NCBI RefSeq assembly: GCF_000832985.1
Contig: NZ_CP009920.1
Span: 2,970,501 to 3,034,500, forward strand
From: Priestia megaterium NBRC 15308 = ATCC 14581
GTDB lineage: Bacteria > Bacillota > Bacilli > Bacillales > Bacillaceae_H
Length of the DNA: 64,000 bases
Direction of reading: 5' to 3'
How positions within the stretch are numbered: the stretch's first letter is position 1; the number at the start of each line of letters is the position of its first letter. Both the position numbers and the translations under genes were made by a program. Of the stretch, positions 1 to 8,105 are shown piece by piece. The notes beneath the pieces were generated by a model. The model made no database searches. It was not told where the DNA came from and saw only the letters and a program-made list of their open reading frames with translations.

Positions 1-2
1 AT

Positions 3-263
3 GCGTACTTTGGACATGTCAGGACAAAGCCAAAAGCGGATAAATCTCTTCCTTCAGGTATTGATGGTATCACATTACAAAAGTCAAAAGATATTTTAAA
101 AAGCATCAAAGGAATTACGATCGAAGAGATGGGGCAGCACATGGGAGTATCTAGAACGACAGCTAGACGATATTTAGAGTATCTAGTATCAACTGGTGAA
201 TGTCACGTTGAATATGATTATGGGATTATTGGACGGCCAGAGCGCAAGTACTATTTAGCGTAG
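3..263 (+). CDS. C-terminal part of a CitB/DctR-family response regulator (partial)
   Basis: The frame is open from the window edge to a TAG stop at 261-263, giving about 86 residues. It contains a helix-turn-helix with the segment EEMGQHMGVSRTTARRYLEY, followed by GRPERKYYL near the end. This is the output-domain pattern of CitB/DctR/CitT-type response regulators, which with a sensor kinase control uptake of citrate and other di- or tricarboxylates. The receiver domain lies outside the window. Only 24 bp separate it from the following TctC-type lipoprotein, so the two are probably co-transcribed. The substrate sensed cannot be told. Confidence 0.8.
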   Translation, partial: AYFGHVRTKPKADKSLPSGIDGITLQKSKDILKSIKGITIEEMGQHMGVSRTTARRYLEYLVSTGECHVEYDYGIIGRPERKYYLA

Positions 264-287
264 CATTAGCCTTGAAGGATGGTATAT

Positions 288-1256
288 ATGATCAAAAAGC
301 TCATGATAGTGTTTATAAGTGTATTGCTTGTTAGCTGTTCTTCTCCCTCTAAAAAAGACCGTATTGATATGGGGGAAATTGAAATTGTGGCAGCCGGTGC
401 AAAAGGCGGAGGAGCAGACGCAACAGTAAGAGCCATTCAACAAGTGCTAACGGAAAAGAAGATTGTGAAGGTACCCGTTTCTGTTAGTAATAAAATAGGT
501 GGGCAAGGTGAAGAAGGATGGAAATATATTAAACAGAGAAAAGAAGGGAATATTGTTTCCGGAAATTCCAGCTTGCTGATTACAAATAATTTGCTAGGGC
601 AAAGTCAATTAACATATAAAGACTTTACTCCGCTCGCTATTTTAACATCTGAATGGGAGGTCATCGTAGTTCCTGCTAACTCTCCTATATATAATTTAAA
701 ACAGCTCATACGCACGTTAAATCAAAGTGAATCCAGCATGAAAGTGGGAATATCACCTCGCTTAGGAAACGACGATCATTTATCGTTCATGCAGCTAAAT
801 AAAAAAGCAGGCGTAGACTCTTCCAAGCTTGAGTTCTTCGTTTACAACAGCAGTCATAAAGTGATCGATGCACTCGTTCATCATCAGCTAGATGTAGCAC
901 CTATGTCATTATCAGAAGTGAAAAAGCAGTATGAACAAGGGCAGGTAAGAATACTCGCCGTTTCTTCTCCCAGCAGGCTAGAAGAGTTAAAAGAGATCCC
1001 AACGTGGAAAGAAGCGGGAATTGACGTAACGTTTAGCCATTGGAGAGGTCTAATGGGACCGCCTAATATGACCAAAGAGCAGGTAGCATATTGGAATAAG
1101 ACAGTGTATGAAATGGTTCATACAAAAGAATGGGAACAGCTGCTTAAAGATAACGATTTAACCTCTTTTTATAAAAATAGCAGCGGTGCTAAAGTCTTTC
1201 TTGAACAGCAAAGCAAGCTGTATTCTGACTTAATGGGCGGAACAAATGATGAATAA
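288..1256 (+). CDS. TctC/Bug-family tricarboxylate-binding lipoprotein
   Basis: A 322-residue extracytoplasmic solute-binding protein of the tripartite tricarboxylate transporter (TctC/Bug) family. It has a lipoprotein signal ending LLVSCSS, then the family opening EIVAAGAKGGGADATVRAIQ, and later WRGLMGPPNMTKEQ. The ATG at 288 is preferred over the in-frame ATG at 279 because GAAGG at 274-278 is correctly spaced for it. The membrane partners TctA and TctB are not found downstream. The gene directly follows a CitB-type response regulator. It may therefore act as a ligand-binding co-sensor for that two-component system, as described for BctC in Bordetella, and not as a transporter component. 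The sensory role is inference. Confidence 0.82.
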   Translation: MIKKLMIVFISVLLVSCSSPSKKDRIDMGEIEIVAAGAKGGGADATVRAIQQVLTEKKIVKVPVSVSNKIGGQGEEGWKYIKQRKEGNIVSGNSSLLITNNLLGQSQLTYKDFTPLAILTSEWEVIVVPANSPIYNLKQLIRTLNQSESSMKVGISPRLGNDDHLSFMQLNKKAGVDSSKLEFFVYNSSHKVIDALVHHQLDVAPMSLSEVKKQYEQGQVRILAVSSPSRLEELKEIPTWKEAGIDVTFSHWRGLMGPPNMTKEQVAYWNKTVYEMVHTKEWEQLLKDNDLTSFYKNSSGAKVFLEQQSKLYSDLMGGTNDE

Positions 1257-1300
1257 ATATAATAGAAAGAGGTTGGGATAAAAGGATTTTAGACGGAGTG

Positions 1301-1347
1301 AAAAACGAACCATTGATCAAGATTTTTGATTCGTGTTTCGTTTTTTT
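1301..1347 (+). terminator. Terminator hairpin inside repeat copy A
   Basis: An imperfect stem runs from AAAAACGAAC to GTTTCGTTTTTTT, with a T-run at 1341-1347. It lies about 45 bases after the tctC-like stop codon, so the repeat appears to supply the terminator for that gene. Confidence 0.65.
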
Positions 1348-1387
1348 GTTTTGGTGAGCATAGTTTCATCTGTTCTGTTCCTTCTAG

Positions 1388-1517
1388 CAGTTGATTGGAG
1401 GGCAAGACGAAGACTCCTGCGGGAAAAGCGGAAGGGGTGAGACCCCACAGGAGAGTAAGCGACGAGGAGGCTCACCGGCCGCCCGCGGAAAGCGAAGTCT
1501 TGCACGGAAATCAACTG
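1388..1517. repeat. 130-bp GC-rich core of repeat copy A
   Basis: The core begins CAGTTGATT and ends AATCAACTG, a perfect 9-bp inverted repeat. Inside it, GCAAGAC near the start can pair with GTCTTGC near the end, and CTCCTGCGGG can pair with CCCACAGGAG. Copy C at 50533-50662 has exactly the same length, with paired substitutions in the first two stems. This suggests a folded RNA or hairpin DNA. The short open frames across it are not convincing genes. Confidence 0.8.
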
Positions 1518-1601
1518 CGGAGTCAAAAGCAGTTCAGCTCATATATCTCATTTGTTCGTCTTTAGATTGAATTCATTTCGGTATGTCTTAACCTCTTTCT
1601 A

Positions 1602-2474
1602 TCAGTGTACATCTTTTAAATCCAAGTTTTGAATGAACTCAATAAAAGCTTTTACGATGTTAATCTTTAATGAATCCTCATGATAAAACATCCATGTACT
1701 GCGCGTTAAAGGCTGCTGGTCTTTTGTTTTTAACGTGTATCTGTAAATCTCGGCTGCGTCATCAAGCAGCATACTCGGCAAAATCGCGTAACCGAGTCCG
1801 TTTACAACCATCTTTTTGCATGTTTCTGCTTTATCCACTTCAATACTGACAAGGGGAGGCTGAGAGTAATTTTCAGCCCACCAGTTATCAACAGATGTTT
1901 TTAAAAAACGATCTTGGTGATAGTCAATCCGAGGTAGATTGGGAAGGTTGTTTATGTCGACAGGCTGTGCAGACGCAATGCAAATTGTTTCTTTAAAAAG
2001 CAGCTCTTTCTGATCTTGCCAGTTATAATCACCTTTTACAAACGCAATATGAACATCGTGCTTATAAAGAAGATGAGCCATGTCGCTGCTCCATCCGGTC
2101 GTGACTTTGAATTCCACGTCGGGAAATCGCTCTTTAAATAAGCGTAATAGCCCAGGTAGCTTGTAGTCAGTGAAAAAGTTAGACACTCCTAGACGTAAAG
2201 TACCGGTTAATTGATCATCCATGTTTAACACATTTTCTTTTATTTTTTGAAGCGTGAGCAGCATTTCTTCTGCGCACTTCACTAAATATTCTCCCTGCGG
2301 TGTAAACTGAACTCCGCGGCGTCCTCTGTTCACGATCTGAACATGAAATTCCTTTTCCATCTGCTGCAGTCTATGCGTAAGCGCAGGCTGAGAGATAAAC
2401 AGCTCCTTGGCTGCTTTTGTAATGTTTTTTTCTCGATACAACACTTGTAGAATAAGCCAATCTCGATCGTCCAT
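1602..2474 (-). CDS. LysR-family transcriptional regulator
   Basis: A 290-residue LysR-type regulator. The N-terminal winged helix-turn-helix is typical (residues about 3-60, with NITKAAKELFISQPALTHRL), followed by a co-effector-binding domain (about 90-290). Start ATG at 2474 is preceded by GGAGGG. It is divergent from the AbrB-family membrane protein at 2615, with 140 bp between them, so that gene is its probable target. The intergenic region contains a TAAAATTTCGATATTTTAA inverted repeat, a plausible LysR-box-like site. The inducer is unknown. The last codon abuts repeat copy A. Confidence 0.88.
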   Translation of the reverse strand: MDDRDWLILQVLYREKNITKAAKELFISQPALTHRLQQMEKEFHVQIVNRGRRGVQFTPQGEYLVKCAEEMLLTLQKIKENVLNMDDQLTGTLRLGVSNFFTDYKLPGLLRLFKERFPDVEFKVTTGWSSDMAHLLYKHDVHIAFVKGDYNWQDQKELLFKETICIASAQPVDINNLPNLPRIDYHQDRFLKTSVDNWWAENYSQPPLVSIEVDKAETCKKMVVNGLGYAILPSMLLDDAAEIYRYTLKTKDQQPLTRSTWMFYHEDSLKINIVKAFIEFIQNLDLKDVH

Positions 2475-2614
2475 ACTATCCCTCCAGAAATAAAAAAAAT
2501 GAATGGTTTATAATAAAATTTCGATATTTTAATTATCTCTAAAATTATACTATAGTTAAGAAGAAGAATGTTCGGCGTAAGAAAGAAAAGCCTTGTAGAA
2601 GGAAGGAAGTAGAT
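2475..2614. promoter_or_regulatory. Divergent lysR / AbrB-family promoter region
   Basis: This AT-rich 140-bp gap holds an inverted repeat around 2514-2533 (AAAATTTCGATATTTT core) and, nearer the plus-strand gene, TATACTATAGTT, which could serve as a -10 region. The start at 2615 is preceded by AAGGAAGG. Assignment as the LysR binding site is inference from position and symmetry. Confidence 0.45.
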
Positions 2615-3733
2615 ATGAACGCAAGAATTATTTTTTTACAATCTATATTTTTTATTTTATTAACATGCGTGGGAGGATTTCTTCTATCGTTAACAGGCTT
2701 ATCCATTGGCTGGATGCTTGGGACCCTCATTTTAGCTGCTATTCTAACTTTTCGGAAGCCGCGTTTTTTATCTCAAACAAGCAAAAAAGGTATTCCAAAA
2801 TATTGGCTGTACGCAGGACAGTGTATTTTAGGGATTGAATTAGGTCAAAAGATTAACTTGTCTGTATTAACTACGTTTCAATCTCACTGGTCCACCATTA
2901 CGATCATGCTTTTGCTGTCCGTTGTTTTTTCTCTTTTATCCGGTTATTTGCTATGGAAGTTCAGTTCCACAGATTTATTAACAAGCTTTTTCGGCACGAC
3001 TCCTGGAGGAATGAGCGCAATGCCAGGCATGGCTGAAGAGGTAGGGGCCAATACGGCAATTGTAAGCATTATTCAAACAATGCGCGTGTTTTTAGTTGTG
3101 CTTGCTGTTCCTTTATTTGTGGTTTATTGGGGAAGTAATACAGGACGGCATGCAGTGTCAGTTACCCCAAGCGTTTTTCAATGGGGATCACTGTTATGGA
3201 CAGGCGTTTTAATCGTTACAGCAGTAGTAGGCTATTATATAGGAAAAAAACTAAAATTTCCTGCGCCTTGGTTAGTAGGAGGGATGCTTACTGTTGCGAT
3301 TGTTCAAACAGCTGCTTCATCGTACGTAGGGTATAATCTTCAAGCATACTGGCCTCATTCTGTGATGATTTTATCGCAAATTTTTATTGCTTCAAGCATT
3401 GGTTCTCGCTTTCATAAAGAAATGTTTATTGGCGTAAAAAAAATTATGGTTGTTGCGCTTATTAATACAATCGGTTTGATCGCCGCTATGTTCGTATGTG
3501 CACTAGTAGTCTCCAAAATAACTGGAATTGAGCTTATCACGTCTATTTTAGCGTTTGCTCCTGGGGGCATTGCAGAAATGGCGACTACATCCATTGTATT
3601 GCAGGCTGATTCGACGTTAGTAGTAGCGGTCCAAGTGCTTCGGATTTTAACCATTTGGCTGCTTCTTCCTCCGCTGTTTCGATTGTTTCATCAGTGGGGA
3701 GAAAGAAAAAGAATACATTCACACGTGTCATAA
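2615..3733 (+). CDS. AbrB-family (PF05145-type) integral membrane protein
   Basis: A 372-residue polytopic membrane protein of the 'AbrB/ammonia monooxygenase-like' family, unrelated to the AbrB transition-state regulator. It is built of two similar halves. Each carries a glycine-rich loop: TPGGMSAMPGMAEEVGA in the first and APGGIAEMATTSIVLQ in the second. Each is flanked by four to five hydrophobic segments. Family members are proposed transporters or membrane regulators, and no substrate is established. It is divergent from the LysR gene, which probably controls it. AAGGAAGG precedes the ATG. No other transport component is adjacent. Confidence 0.8.
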   Translation: MNARIIFLQSIFFILLTCVGGFLLSLTGLSIGWMLGTLILAAILTFRKPRFLSQTSKKGIPKYWLYAGQCILGIELGQKINLSVLTTFQSHWSTITIMLLLSVVFSLLSGYLLWKFSSTDLLTSFFGTTPGGMSAMPGMAEEVGANTAIVSIIQTMRVFLVVLAVPLFVVYWGSNTGRHAVSVTPSVFQWGSLLWTGVLIVTAVVGYYIGKKLKFPAPWLVGGMLTVAIVQTAASSYVGYNLQAYWPHSVMILSQIFIASSIGSRFHKEMFIGVKKIMVVALINTIGLIAAMFVCALVVSKITGIELITSILAFAPGGIAEMATTSIVLQADSTLVVAVQVLRILTIWLLLPPLFRLFHQWGERKRIHSHVS

Positions 3734-3798
3734 TAAATATGTGAATGCACTAGGCAAAGTAAGAGAGAGTTTTAAAGAGAGAAATGGGGGGAGAAAAG

Positions 3799-4572
3799 AT
3801 GAGTAATAAAGAAATGGTGGTCAGTCAGTTCGGGGGGAATGCCGGAAAGTATGTCAAAAGTAAAGGTCATGCAAAAGGCAAAGATTTAGCGGTTTTAGCG
3901 GAAATTGCTGAAGAAAATAGAGGAGGAAAGCTGCTTGATGTAGCGACAGGAGGAGGACACGTGGCAAATAAGCTAGCACCTGTCTTTCAAGAAGTAACGG
4001 CTTTTGACTTAACTCCTCAAATGTTGCAAAGTGCTGAAGGCTTCATTAAAGAAAATGGTTATGAAAATGTATCGTTTGTTCAAGGAGATGCTGAAGATAT
4101 GCCATTTCAAGATGACGAGTTTGATACAGTAACGTGCAGAATTGCACCGCACCATTTTCCTAATATTAAACAGTTCATCAAAGAGGTGTACCGAGTGTTA
4201 AAGCCAGGCGGACAGTTCTTGCTCATTGATAATGTAGCACCGGAAGTGAATGCTTATGACGAGTTTTATAATCGAGTTGAAAAGACAAGAGATCCAAGCC
4301 ATTATCGTGCTTATAAAAAGACAGAGTGGCTTTCTATGCTTGAAATGCAAGGATTCCGTACAGAAGTGCTGACAACTTTCTCAAAGCGCTTTTTATTTGA
4401 TGACTGGTGCGGGATGATGAATGTTTCGGAAGAGACAAAGCGTGAGCTTACTCAATATATGCTGAATATACCAAGCGGGTTTAAGCAGTTTTTTGATATC
4501 AAAACAAATCAACAGGGAATTGAATCGTTTCAAGGAGAAGCAATCTTTGTAGCGTGTTGCAAAAATAAATAA
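3799..4572 (+). CDS. SAM-dependent class I methyltransferase (UbiE/YcgJ-like)
   Basis: About 257 residues. Motif I is LLDVATGGGHVANKLA and the acidic post-I residue follows in TAFDLTPQML. QGDAEDMPFQDDEFD matches the SAM-binding loop, and YRVLKPGGQFLLID is the family post-motif. The ATG at 3799 is preferred over an ATG at 3784 because GGGGGAG lies directly in front of it. It resembles the UbiE/Coq5-like methyltransferases common in Bacillus whose substrates are not known. It stands alone, with a bidirectional terminator after it. Confidence 0.85.
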   Translation: MSNKEMVVSQFGGNAGKYVKSKGHAKGKDLAVLAEIAEENRGGKLLDVATGGGHVANKLAPVFQEVTAFDLTPQMLQSAEGFIKENGYENVSFVQGDAEDMPFQDDEFDTVTCRIAPHHFPNIKQFIKEVYRVLKPGGQFLLIDNVAPEVNAYDEFYNRVEKTRDPSHYRAYKKTEWLSMLEMQGFRTEVLTTFSKRFLFDDWCGMMNVSEETKRELTQYMLNIPSGFKQFFDIKTNQQGIESFQGEAIFVACCKNK

Positions 4573-4608
4573 CAAGAAGCCAACTCACCGGAGTTGGCTT
4601 CTTGTTTT
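4571..4608. terminator. Bidirectional terminator
   Basis: The stem ACAAGAAGCCAACTC / GAGTTGGCTTCTTGT is followed by T-runs on both strands. It serves the methyltransferase (plus) and the betaine transporter operon (minus). Confidence 0.9.
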
Positions 4609-4610
4609 AC

Positions 4611-5456
4611 TTATGCTCGTTGGTTTGAACGATTTCCAAAATATTGCGTAATACGGTCTAAAATAATCGCTAAAATAACGATTGAAATTCCGGCTTCAAA
4701 GCCCGTGCCGACTTCAAGTCGAGAAACTGCACGATATACTTCCGCACCAAGCCCCGGAGCACCTACAAGAGAGGCAATAACAACCATTGAAAGAGATAGC
4801 ATGATGCTTTGGTTAATTCCGGCCATGATGGTTTTTGTAGCTAATGGAAGCTGTACTTTAAATAATTTTTGTTTTGTTGTTGAACCGTAGGCATTTGCTG
4901 CTTCTACTAAGTCAGCGGGTACTTCACGAATACCTAGATTCGTTAAGCGAATCGTCGGAGGCATTGCAAAGATAACAGATGAGATAACGCCTGGTACCAC
5001 ACCAATTCCAAAGAAGAAAAGTGCTGGAATCAAATAAACAAATGCGGGCATTGTCTGCATAAAGTCTAAGATTGGCGTAATAATTCGAGCCGTCTTTTCG
5101 CTTTGAGATGCCCAAATGCCAAGCGGAATTCCTACTATAATCGAAATCAGTACGCTTGTTAAAACGAGGGCTAGTGTGTCCATGGTTTCTTGCCAGTAGC
5201 CAAGATTAAGAATAAATAATAGGCCAATCATCGATAAAATAGTAAATGACCATTTTTTACTTGAAAACCAAGCAATGATTCCGACAATTAAGATTAAAAT
5301 CAATGCGGGTGGAAAGGTTAGCACTAGTACAATAAAACTTACAATACCATCGACAATAGCTGAAATAACATCAAAAAACCCTTTGATATTATCGTTTAAA
5401 AACGTCACAAAATGGTCAATCCAATTGCCAACGGGAATTTTAGGAATACTATTCAT
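4611..5456 (-). CDS. opuAB: Glycine betaine/proline ABC transporter permease (OpuAB/ProW type)
   Basis: A 281-residue permease, the length of B. subtilis OpuAB (282). It has a hydrophilic N-terminus (PVGNWIDHFVTFLND), then several membrane helices. The cytoplasmic EAA-like loop, VEAANAYGSTTKQKLFKVQLPLA, couples to the ATPase. The start overlaps the ATPase stop by 8 bases, indicating translational coupling. It is the last gene of a minus-strand operon: binding protein, ATPase, permease. Role: compatible-solute import under osmotic stress. Confidence 0.85.
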   Translation of the reverse strand: MNSIPKIPVGNWIDHFVTFLNDNIKGFFDVISAIVDGIVSFIVLVLTFPPALILILIVGIIAWFSSKKWSFTILSMIGLLFILNLGYWQETMDTLALVLTSVLISIIVGIPLGIWASQSEKTARIITPILDFMQTMPAFVYLIPALFFFGIGVVPGVISSVIFAMPPTIRLTNLGIREVPADLVEAANAYGSTTKQKLFKVQLPLATKTIMAGINQSIMLSLSMVVIASLVGAPGLGAEVYRAVSRLEVGTGFEAGISIVILAIILDRITQYFGNRSNQRA

Positions 5457-6654
5457 TTACGTTCACCTCATTACTATCAGTACCAGCGAGTGCTTCAATT
5501 ACTCGTTCTTTTTTTATGATGCCGCGCAGACGATGGTTTTCATCTACAACCGGTAGTGGAAAGCGGCTGATAACCATTTTGTCGTACAAGTTTTCTAGTA
5601 GCGTATCTGTTGTAACAGTTGGAATATCCGTATCTAATACGTCTGCTGTCAGTTTATCTTGTTTAATGGCGCGGATAATATCATCTGCCGTTACAACTCC
5701 TAGAAGCGTTTTTTTCTTGTCTACGACGTAGATGCTTGAATAACCAGCTTCTTGCATAATTTTAAGCGCCACGCGCGGACCTCGGTCTACGGTAATAGAT
5801 TCAGCACGGTTCATCACGCTTTCAGCTGTGTATACTTTAGCTACATTAACGTCTTCTACAAAGCGCTCAACATAATCATTGGCAGGGTTTGTCATAATTT
5901 CTTCAGGTGTTCCTACCTGAACAACACTGCCGTCTTTCATTAAAACGATGCGATCTCCGATTCGAAGAGCTTCATCAAGATCATGGGTAATAAAAATGAT
6001 TGTACGTTCCATTTTTTCTTGAAGCTCCAGTAAGAAATCTTGCATGTCTTTACGAATAAGCGGATCTAGTGCACTGAATGCTTCATCCATTAATAAAATG
6101 TCAGGGTCATTGGCAAGTGCTCGGGCCAGTCCGACGCGCTGCTGCATACCGCCGCTCAGTTCACCAGGGTATTGATTTTCGTACCCTTTCAAACCTACTA
6201 ATTCAAGCGCTTCTTTTGCTTTTTTTTCACGTTCGGCTTTTGGTGTACCTTGAACTTCTAATCCGTATTCTGTGTTATCAAGAACCGTACGGTGAGGGAA
6301 TAGGGCAAAGTTTTGAAAAACCATGCTCATTTTTTTTCGGCGCATGTCGCGAAGTTCCTCTTTGTTCATTTTTACTACATCGTCACCGTCTAAAATAAGA
6401 GATCCAGATGTTGGTTCAACAAGGCGATTAAACATACGAACTAAAGTGGATTTACCGCTTCCAGACAGGCCCATAATAACGAAGATCTCACCGGATTTAA
6501 TTTCGAAGTTTGCTTGATTAACCCCGATTGTCATTCCTGTTTCTTCTAGAATTTCTTTTTTTGTTTTTCCTTTTTGAAGTAAATCAATCGCCTTTGACGG
6601 ATTCTTACCAAACACTTTGGTTATATTTTGTACTTTTAATTTTACGTGTTCCAT
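5449..6654 (-). CDS. opuAA: Glycine betaine ABC transporter ATPase with CBS domains (OpuAA/ProV type)
   Basis: A 401-residue ATPase. Walker A is GLSGSGKST, the signature is LSGGMQQR and Walker B is ILLMDEAFSALD. After residue about 280 come two CBS domains (ESVMNRAESITVDRGPR... and VLDTDIPTVTTDTLLEN...). In the OpuA/ProV family this tandem senses ionic strength and gates transport. The N-terminal region (KNPSKAIDLLQKGKTKKEIL) is the family extension. It lies 35 bp after the binding-protein gene and overlaps the permease start. Confidence 0.88.
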   Translation of the reverse strand: MEHVKLKVQNITKVFGKNPSKAIDLLQKGKTKKEILEETGMTIGVNQANFEIKSGEIFVIMGLSGSGKSTLVRMFNRLVEPTSGSLILDGDDVVKMNKEELRDMRRKKMSMVFQNFALFPHRTVLDNTEYGLEVQGTPKAEREKKAKEALELVGLKGYENQYPGELSGGMQQRVGLARALANDPDILLMDEAFSALDPLIRKDMQDFLLELQEKMERTIIFITHDLDEALRIGDRIVLMKDGSVVQVGTPEEIMTNPANDYVERFVEDVNVAKVYTAESVMNRAESITVDRGPRVALKIMQEAGYSSIYVVDKKKTLLGVVTADDIIRAIKQDKLTADVLDTDIPTVTTDTLLENLYDKMVISRFPLPVVDENHRLRGIIKKERVIEALAGTDSNEVNVNE

Positions 6655-6689
6655 ATGTCCACCTCAATTGTTGTTTTCATTTACGTTCA

Positions 6690-7553
6690 TTACTCTTTTG
6701 TCCAACTGTCGATTAATTTTTTATGTTTTTTTACCCATTTCTGTGCTGCTTCTTCAGGGTTTGAAGATTTTTCGACTTGTGACAGAAGAGGACTGATTAA
6801 TTTATCATTCATCTGTGCATTATTCATCCATTTTATAACTTGAGGATTTGTCTTTTTAAATTCCTTGCTTGTCATTGTGTAAATGTTGTCAGGATCTCCA
6901 AACGAATTTTTAGGATCTTTTAAGTATTTGATATCAAAGTCTGCAAAAGCCCAGTGCGGATTCCACATAGTCACAACAATTGGTTTTTTTGCATCATAGG
7001 CTTTGCGCAGTTCGCTGAGCATAGCTGCCTCAGATGATTTTACAAGCGTATAGTTTTTAAGGTTATAGTCCTTTAACGCTTGTTCAGCTAATCCGTTAAT
7101 ACTGGAGCCCGGGTCAATTCCAATGACTTTGTTATCGACATCGGAAGCAACTTTAGCAAGATCTTCTGTTGTATTCACGTCTTTCATATAGGTTGGAACT
7201 GCAAATCCTAAGCGTGCATTTTTAAGCCAAGGATCTTCAATGTTCACTTGATCTTTATACTTTTTGTAAAAAGGCGCATCTGTTGTAGGGAGCCATGGTG
7301 CAAATGAAATATCAATGTCGTCATTAGCTGTTCCTACCCAAACACCAGCTTTCTCTAAGAAAACGGTTCTAACCTTGTAGCCTCGATCTTCTAAAATGTG
7401 TTTCCACACGTACGTGTAGGCAATGTTTTCAGTATAGTTATTCATGCCGATGGTAATGGTTTTTTTATCTTTAAATGCGCCATTACCGTTGCCGCAAGCT
7501 GAAGTAATAACTAGAAGAAAACAAATCATGCTGATTAACAATAGTTTCTTCAT
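6690..7553 (-). CDS. Glycine betaine-type ABC transporter substrate-binding lipoprotein
   Basis: A 287-residue lipoprotein (signal ending VITSACGN) of the ProX/OpuAC family. Tryptophans in KAGVWVGT, APWLPTT and MWNPHW are candidates for the aromatic cage around a quaternary ammonium. The half containing TIGMNNYTENIAY comes first and VIGIDPGSS second. From memory, B. subtilis OpuAC has these halves swapped ('domain dislocation'), so this is not a simple OpuAC copy. It is the first gene of its operon, whereas opuAC is last in B. subtilis. AAGGAGTT precedes the start, and a SigB-like promoter lies about 75 bp upstream. Confidence 0.85.
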   Translation of the reverse strand: MKKLLLISMICFLLVITSACGNGNGAFKDKKTITIGMNNYTENIAYTYVWKHILEDRGYKVRTVFLEKAGVWVGTANDDIDISFAPWLPTTDAPFYKKYKDQVNIEDPWLKNARLGFAVPTYMKDVNTTEDLAKVASDVDNKVIGIDPGSSINGLAEQALKDYNLKNYTLVKSSEAAMLSELRKAYDAKKPIVVTMWNPHWAFADFDIKYLKDPKNSFGDPDNIYTMTSKEFKKTNPQVIKWMNNAQMNDKLISPLLSQVEKSSNPEEAAQKWVKKHKKLIDSWTKE

Positions 7554-7628
7554 GCAGTGTAACTCCTTTATAAAGTTTTAAATCAATCTGACTGATATGT
7601 AGAACGGATGCTAAACACAACGAAGTGT

Positions 7629-7654
7629 ATACCCGGTTTTTTTAGATGGTAAAC
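7629..7654 (-). promoter_or_regulatory. SigB-type promoter of the betaine transporter operon
   Basis: On the minus strand GTTTAC (7654-7649) is followed by 14 bases and GGGTAT (7634-7629). This is close to the general-stress sigma-B consensus GTTTAA-N12-15-GGGTAT. The -10 lies about 75 bases before the start codon at 7553. Confidence 0.72.
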
Positions 7655-8105
7655 ATAGAAAATATAAAATGTGAAATAGAATGGGTGATTTTTCGGCGTT
7701 ATAAAGTTATTTTTAGCTAAAAATGTACATCGTAGTTGCGAGAAATTATGGGAAATAAATGGATAAAATAAGTGACTGTAGAATCAGTTTTACATGTTAT
7801 CACTCTTTTTTTTACTCCGTCAACTTCAAGTGAAGAGTAATTAGCCGATAAAGCTTTATAAATAAACGCAGAAAAGTATCTTTCTATTAAAGATACTTTT
7901 CCAGAAAAATAGTTGCTTAAAGAGCGTTGTATCAGCTTTTACTTTGGATGGTGAAAGGAGGAGAAATAACAGTGAGACATATAAAAAGAGCGAGGATAAA
8001 ATGATAAAATAAAAAAATATTTTTGAAGCCGGCATGCGACCGATTTTTAATTAAATTTAAAGATTCAGAAAATTTTATCTTGCATAATTTGCGTTGCTTA
8101 TAGTA
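7655..8105. other. AT-rich intergenic region with an orphan 13-bp inverted repeat
   Basis: This is a gap of about 450 bp between divergent genes. Its only strong structure is a perfect hairpin at 7871-7901, GAAAAGTATCTTT / AAAGATACTTTTC with a 5-base loop. It has no clear T-run on either side and no recognised gene ends at it. A strong AAAGGAGG at 7954-7961 precedes a 10-codon GTG frame that I do not accept as a gene. Confidence 0.5.

Larger units (their letters stand above)
1263..1601 (+). repeat. Dispersed repeat copy A with nested GC-rich core
   Basis: A 339-bp non-coding element fills the gap between the convergent tctC-like and lysR-like genes. Its ends are imperfect inverted repeats (TAGAAAGAGGTTGGGATA on the left; the right end reads TAGAAAGAGGTTAAGACATA on the minus strand). 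It includes a terminator hairpin near the left end and the GC-rich core at 1388-1517. Related copies lie at 20621-20816 and 50445-50765 (inverted). The lysR stop codon overlaps the right end by its first base or so. The MITE-like shape is seen directly; mobility is inference. Confidence 0.82.

Noticed and set aside
1317-1526. Minus-strand open frame across repeat copy A (and a similar one at 50470-50655)
   Set aside because: It lies in the GC-rich repeat, has no ribosome binding site, and exists only because the core lacks stops. The compensatory changes fit structure, not protein.
1263-1601. Insertion sequence with transposase
   Set aside because: No transposase frame is present in any of the three copies. 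They can only be non-autonomous elements.
7972-8004. Ten-codon GTG frame with a strong AAAGGAGG in front
   Set aside because: It is too short, with basic composition and no context. The site may be a chance purine run. Kept only as a note in the intergenic entry.
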